A stretch of 64,000 nt of DNA from Amycolatopsis sp. WAC 01376. Lineage in GTDB: Bacteria > Actinomycetota > Actinomycetes > Mycobacteriales > Pseudonocardiaceae. The stretch is from positions 1,612,001-1,676,000 of the forward strand of contig NZ_QHKL01000001.1 of NCBI RefSeq assembly GCF_003947415.1, written 5' to 3'. A program made the translations under genes and the position numbers. Below the pieces are notes generated by a model. That model made no database searches. It had not been told where the DNA came from and saw only the letters and a program-made list of their open reading frames with translations. Below, piece after piece: positions 60,400-64,000 of this stretch (positions are counted from its first letter, which is position 1; the number at the start of each line of letters is the position of its first letter).

Positions 60400-61629
60400 G
60401 TGCGCCTACCCCGACTCGTCGCGCTCGCCGCCTGCGCGCTTCTGGCCGTGACGGCCTGTACATCACCGGACGGCGGAGCAGAGGTGAACATCACCGATCC
60501 CGATGTGGTGAAGCTCGGCGAAACCGTCGTCGCGTTCTACCTCAGCCCGGACACCTCGGCCGACAACCCACCGGAAAAGCGGCAGCCTGCCTATCTCGTC
60601 CTGGTGCGGGCCGACGGAAGCAACCAGCTGATCGAGACCAGCGGCATGGCCGAGTCGCATATCGCGTGGTCGGAGACCGGGCTGTTCTTCAGCGACGACA
60701 CCCGCGACTACATCCTCGGCAAGGACGGTCTGGCCCGCTTCGAGAACAAGAAGGCAGGGCATCAGCAGTCGGCTTTCGCTTTGCCCGGCGACAAGGGTTT
60801 CGTCTCGGTCTACAATGAAGGCTTCTCCGAATCCGGCTACACCAATCAGGTGGCCGTCACCACTTCGACCGGTTCCCGGCTCTACCGGGTCGAAGGAAAC
60901 TACTTCATGAACGCGCTGTGCGGCGGTGTCCTCAATGGAATCGCCACCGACGGTGGAGCTCATTTCGCGGATTCGGCCAAGATCCCCGGCATGCGCTCGA
61001 AGGCCGATCCCGGTGCGCAGCCGGAGCTGCTTTCCCAGCTGTACCCGGCATCCGAGGGCCGGGAAAAGGTCCTCGCCTGGCGAGGAGCCTTCGACGCGGG
61101 AGACCACAACCGTCACGTGCCCTGTCACGACGGTGTCATCACGTTCCTTTCCGATTACACCGACGCCGACGGCAAGCCCCGGACCACCATCGTTTCGTGG
61201 AATACCGGCAACGGTCAGTACGCCGAACAGCCCATGGTCGACGCCGAGGGACGCCCCGTCACCGAGAAACTGGTCGACCCCGAGACGTTCTCCCAGAAGA
61301 CTTACGACGCCAAAGCCGTGCGGGAAGGCCACCTCGAATGGCTCGCCGCCGACGGCCGGATCATGAGTACCGAAATCGCCTCCGGGGTCACCGCGCCTCG
61401 GTTCGACACCGGGTTCACCTCGGACAGCGATTCGTCCAGCCAGGCGATCTTCACGGACCGGTCGATCAACCTGATGCAGGAGACGTTCGACGGCGAGACC
61501 CCCGTCAAGATCAAGCGGTTCGATCGCGTCACCGGGAAGCTGATCACCGAGATCACCGTGCCCGGACTGGCGGAACGGTTCGGCATCCGGTTCAACCTGC
61601 GCGGTATGGCCGTTCCGCCTCTTTCCTGA
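60400..61629 (+). CDS. lipoprotein, beta-propeller-like
   Basis: VTACTSP marks a lipobox (Cys near residue 20). The remaining 385 residues show repeated strand patterns with FLSDYTDADGKPRT, LVRADGSNQLIE and LAADGRIM turns, suggesting a seven-bladed propeller such as a YVTN or TolB-like fold. It has 409 residues from GTG 60400. The family is not recognised. Neighbours are also exported proteins. Confidence 0.7.
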   Translation: MRLPRLVALAACALLAVTACTSPDGGAEVNITDPDVVKLGETVVAFYLSPDTSADNPPEKRQPAYLVLVRADGSNQLIETSGMAESHIAWSETGLFFSDDTRDYILGKDGLARFENKKAGHQQSAFALPGDKGFVSVYNEGFSESGYTNQVAVTTSTGSRLYRVEGNYFMNALCGGVLNGIATDGGAHFADSAKIPGMRSKADPGAQPELLSQLYPASEGREKVLAWRGAFDAGDHNRHVPCHDGVITFLSDYTDADGKPRTTIVSWNTGNGQYAEQPMVDAEGRPVTEKLVDPETFSQKTYDAKAVREGHLEWLAADGRIMSTEIASGVTAPRFDTGFTSDSDSSSQAIFTDRSINLMQETFDGETPVKIKRFDRVTGKLITEITVPGLAERFGIRFNLRGMAVPPLS

Positions 61630-61630
61630 G

Positions 61631-62074
61631 TCAGCCGCCCGCGGGTGGGGCAGCCATCAACACCACTCGGTCGAGCGCCGGATCGAACCCGAGGACCGGG
61701 TGGGCTTGGCTTCCGCCTTCCGGCGTCATGAGCACCGGCTTGCGCAGTTCCCGCCCGATCTCCGCGAGGAACCCGCAGAGGGTGTCGACGCCGGCCTGCC
61801 CCTGTAGTTCCCGCAGATCGATGTCGAAGTCGATCTCCTCGGCCGACGTGAGGCGGAAGATCGCGAGCATCCCCGGAACCGGCCAGGCCCTCAGCTCCGC
61901 CAGTTCGGCACCGACCGGGCGAGCGAGCGCGTCTTTTGCCAACGGCAGGGGCGACGCGGTGGCGCCTTGCTGCCAGTCCTCTGCAGAGGCGGCCGGGACG
62001 AACACGTCGGGGAGCGCCCCCATCAGATCCGGGTCGAAGAAACTTCTGACCTCGTCCCAGCGAAGATCTTGCAT
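61631..62074 (-). CDS. hypothetical protein (147 aa)
   Basis: I do not recognise this soluble, acidic protein. MQDLRWDEVRSFFDPDL at the N-terminus and DFDIDLRELQGQ in the middle suggest an alpha/beta fold of SUKH-like or regulatory type, without a clear match. ATG 62074 is preferred over a TTG upstream. It is convergent with the lipoprotein gene, their stops being two bases apart, and follows the AraC gene by 43 bases. Confidence 0.55.
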   Translation of the reverse strand: MQDLRWDEVRSFFDPDLMGALPDVFVPAASAEDWQQGATASPLPLAKDALARPVGAELAELRAWPVPGMLAIFRLTSAEEIDFDIDLRELQGQAGVDTLCGFLAEIGRELRKPVLMTPEGGSQAHPVLGFDPALDRVVLMAAPPAGG

Positions 62075-62117
62075 GCGGTGATGATGCCCCACCAAAGCCG
62101 CCGCTTCTTTTGTGCCA

Positions 62118-62924
62118 TCAAGCGAGCAGCCTGCGTAATGCGGTCGGCGTGTGTCCCAGGTGTGCGCGCACGGTTCGGCACAGGTGGGCTTGGTCGGCGA
62201 AGCCGAGGTCGGCGGCGAGGACGGCGAGGCTGGTGTCGCCGTTCTCCAGCCGGTCCAGCGCGCGGGCTACGCGGACCCGGTTGCGGTAATGAGTCAGCGA
62301 CACTCCCAGTTCCCGGGTGAAGGCCCGGCTCAACCGGTACGGCGAGACATCCAGCAGGGCGGCGAGCGGGATCAGGCCTGCCGCGGCGGGATGGCCGTCG
62401 CCGATCACGCCTCGGGCTTGGGCCACCAGCGCCTGGTCGCCGGCGCTTGCCCGGTCGACCGCCGGGATGGTCGTGGCCACGACCTGGTTGACGATCGTGG
62501 CCACCAGGCCGACCAAGCCCTCGGCCGCCGCATAGCCCGTGTCGGCGGCGCGGGTGGCGGCCAGTAGCCGTCGATGGGCGAGGTCGAGCGTGCCGTCCAC
62601 GTACAGCGACGAGCGCTCCAGCACTGGCGCGTCTCCGGCCAGGGTGCGCCAGAGCGCGGGTTCCAGGCTGATCGAGGTGCACCGGTCACCGCCCGCGGGA
62701 TGGGAGAAGTTTTCCTCCTCGCCGGGCATCCCGAGGTAGCCGACGGTGTGGTCGAGGTCCGTGCCGACACCGCGGACCCGGCGGCGGAATCCGCCGTGGC
62801 GCACGAGCACGAGCCGCACGTCTTCGCGCGGCTGCTCGACCGACCAGCCGCGATGGTCGTCCCGGCAGTCCACCGTCGCGACGGCGAACTCCGGACGGGT
62901 GGCGAGATCGGCGAAGGAGAGCAC
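62118..62924 (-). CDS. AraC-family transcriptional regulator
   Basis: The C-terminal double helix-turn-helix is clear: PLAALLDVSPYRLSRAFTRELGVS and LAVLAADLGFADQAHLCRTVRAHLGHTPTALRR. The N-terminal 150 residues form a cupin-like sensor. It has 268 residues from GTG 62924. It is divergent from an SRPBCC gene across a 114-bp gap, so it probably controls that gene. Confidence 0.88.
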   Translation of the reverse strand: MLSFADLATRPEFAVATVDCRDDHRGWSVEQPREDVRLVLVRHGGFRRRVRGVGTDLDHTVGYLGMPGEEENFSHPAGGDRCTSISLEPALWRTLAGDAPVLERSSLYVDGTLDLAHRRLLAATRAADTGYAAAEGLVGLVATIVNQVVATTIPAVDRASAGDQALVAQARGVIGDGHPAAAGLIPLAALLDVSPYRLSRAFTRELGVSLTHYRNRVRVARALDRLENGDTSLAVLAADLGFADQAHLCRTVRAHLGHTPTALRRLLA

Positions 62925-63038
62925 TCGCCGACGTTAGGTGAAGGGTCCGACAGTTTCCGCAAGGATCTTCAAGACCCGCGGATCGGTTCGGGGCAGGCTT
63001 GAAAGCATCCGGCAGGGAAAATAAGGGAGAGAACGGAC

Positions 63039-63455
63039 ATGGCGTCCATCAGCAAGGAAATCGTGATCGAGTCCGGTGCCGACGACGTGTGGGAGGTGAT
63101 CGGCGACTTCGCCGCGGGTCCCTCGCGGATGGCACCGGGGTTCGCGCCGGACACCAAGGCGGAGAACGACCACCGGGTCGTCACCTTCGCCGACGGCACG
63201 GTGGTCCGGGAAAGGCGGGTCACCGTCGATCACGACACACGCCGGATCGTCTACTCGGTCGTCGGCGGCAGCGTTCGACCGGAGCACGACAACGCCTCCA
63301 TGCAGGTCTTCGCCGACGGCGAGCGGCGGTGCCGGTTGGTGTGGACGCGCGACGTGCTCCCCGACGAGCTGGCCGCGCCGATGGCCGAGGCGATGTCTCG
63401 CGGTCTGGATGCCGTCAAGCGGACCCTTGACGGCGCCCACGATCAGCGGACGTGA
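63039..63455 (+). CDS. SRPBCC-family lipid/small-ligand-binding protein
   Basis: The START-like helix-grip fold is visible in VWEVIGDFAAGPSRMAPGF and the paired strands (VRERRVTVDHDTRRIVYSVV, CRLVWTRDVLP). It has 138 residues. GGGAGA lies before ATG 63039. Members bind hydrophobic ligands or act as polyketide cyclase/dehydrase-like enzymes. A divergent AraC regulator suggests it is inducible. Confidence 0.8.
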   Translation: MASISKEIVIESGADDVWEVIGDFAAGPSRMAPGFAPDTKAENDHRVVTFADGTVVRERRVTVDHDTRRIVYSVVGGSVRPEHDNASMQVFADGERRCRLVWTRDVLPDELAAPMAEAMSRGLDAVKRTLDGAHDQRT

Positions 63456-63500
63456 TCTCGGCCGGCCGGTAAGGTCGACGTCCTCAGGGGGGAGTCGGCG

Positions 63501-64000
63501 ATGGTCGTGGTGCGGTGGCCCGCTCGTTCTTTTGTCGTTGATCGGCGCGAATGAAGCGTGTTCCGGGCATCCGTCGTCGGCGAGCGGTTACCTGGAACAG
63601 GCGCTGGATCTTTTGGAGCAGCGGGCATTGGACCGCGGCCGGGTCGATTGGCCCAAGGTACGGACCAAGGCTCATGCGATGGCGCACGGCGCCCGAACCC
63701 CCGCGCAGACCTATCCGGCCATCAACCGGGCGATCGCCGCACTGGGCAACTCCCACACCGCCCTGATCCCGGCCGGTGCCGTTCCGGCGCCCTCTGTCGC
63801 CCGGATCGCCGTGCCCCAAGGCCGGTTGATCGAGGGGCGGTACGCGCTGCTGACCATCCCGGCGTTTCAGTCGGACGAGGCCGGCACCGTTCGTTACGTG
63901 GCGGCGGGGCGGGACGCGGTGCGCGGCCTCGACACGGCGGCACCATGTGGCTGGCTGATCGACCTCCAAGGCAATACCGGCGGCGACATGTGGCCGATGC
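63501..64000 (+). pseudogene. S41-family (tail-specific) protease, frameshifted and truncated by the window
   Basis: From about 63532 a frame encodes LLSLIGANEACSG (signal/lipobox-like), YLEQALDLLE, VDWPKVRTKA, LGNSHTALIP and GWLIDLQGNTGGDMWPM, the S41 catalytic region, and runs off the window end. It has no ATG or GTG start. The only good start, ATG 63501 behind GGGGGAG, is in another frame and stops at 63552. Removing one C from the run at 63519-63521 joins the two. The gene is either frameshifted, misread, or starts at a TTG (63532/63538). Confidence 0.65.

Noticed and set aside
63501-63554. Independent 17-codon gene with a good ribosome site
   Set aside because: It is better explained as the true start of the S41 protease put out of frame by one base.
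57424-64000. Integrative element at tRNA-Thr
   Set aside because: No integrase, excisionase or repeated tRNA 3' end was found in the window; only the exported-protein cluster follows.
1-64000. CRISPR arrays, toxin-antitoxin pairs, restriction systems, prophage genes
   Set aside because: No regularly spaced repeats and no recognisable Cas, toxin, restriction or phage structural proteins were seen on either strand.

Overview
The window is a typical high-GC actinobacterial chromosome segment. Third codon positions are strongly G/C, GTG and TTG starts are common, and genes are tightly packed with ATGA/GTGA stop-start overlaps. Several cues point to a Pseudonocardiales-type organism, most likely Amycolatopsis or a close relative: the CarD-LpqE-RadA, IspD-IspF-CysS-RlmB and MutY-carbonic anhydrase blocks, which are syntenic with Mycobacterium; an OtsA/OtsB trehalose pair; and lipoproteins of mycobacterial type. 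The genus is inferred from gene content. No rRNA operon, CRISPR array, prophage or transposase was seen. One tRNA (Thr, anticodon TGT) is present.

Layout. 0-10.3 kb: end of a LysR regulator, a secreted M1-peptidase homologue that has lost its active site, an MFS exporter, an exported peptidoglycan amidase, mutY, a beta-carbonic anhydrase coupled to a LacI-type regulator, and a divergent zinc ABC importer (znuA-znuC-znuB) with a candidate Zur box. 10.3-16.8 kb: an AlgX-like protein, a dense palindrome array, three tandem DUF445 membrane proteins and a DivIVA-like coiled-coil protein. 16.8-27.9 kb: a sugar/polyol catabolic locus of two facing operons. The left operon has a polyol-type MFS permease and an FGGY kinase. 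The right one has HAD phosphatase, DhaK-DhaL kinase, an EryI-like RpiB isomerase, a 2-hydroxyacid dehydrogenase, an EryA-like FGGY kinase and a class II aldolase. A DeoR repressor and a histidine phosphatase lie between them. A shared TGTTAACTTAAC motif upstream of both operons suggests one regulon. The enzymes fit four-carbon ketose/polyol use feeding D-erythrose 4-phosphate, plus an aldolase branch.

28-36 kb: uncharacterised HD, cupin-like and membrane proteins, a transglutaminase-like protein with a TetR regulator, two alpha/beta hydrolases, a frameshifted HIT gene and an MBOAT O-acyltransferase operon. 36-44.5 kb: the conserved housekeeping block rlmB-cysS-HAD-two PPOX flavoproteins-ispF-ispD-carD on the minus strand, with lpqE and radA divergent; ispD has lost its catalytic signatures. 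44.5-50 kb: a foldback MITE-like element exactly between the stop codons of two convergent genes, an ECF sigma factor with its membrane partner, a secreted C39-like peptidase, a GH6 cellulase, and a BNR-repeat protein with a MoaD-like protein. 50-57.4 kb: an OtsB-GH15 fusion, otsA, a ThrE-type exporter and a PhoD phosphatase. 57.4-64 kb: tRNA-Thr, then lipoproteins and secreted hydrolases, an AraC regulator with an SRPBCC protein, and a truncated, apparently frameshifted S41 protease.

The most unusual structural feature is a set of about a dozen long, nearly perfect inverted repeats placed just after stop codons throughout the window. Several share a seven-base apex closed by GAC/GTC, two are homologous with compensatory base changes, and a 76-bp composite form occurs twice in opposite orientation. 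They behave like terminators in position but look like dispersed repeat families in sequence.
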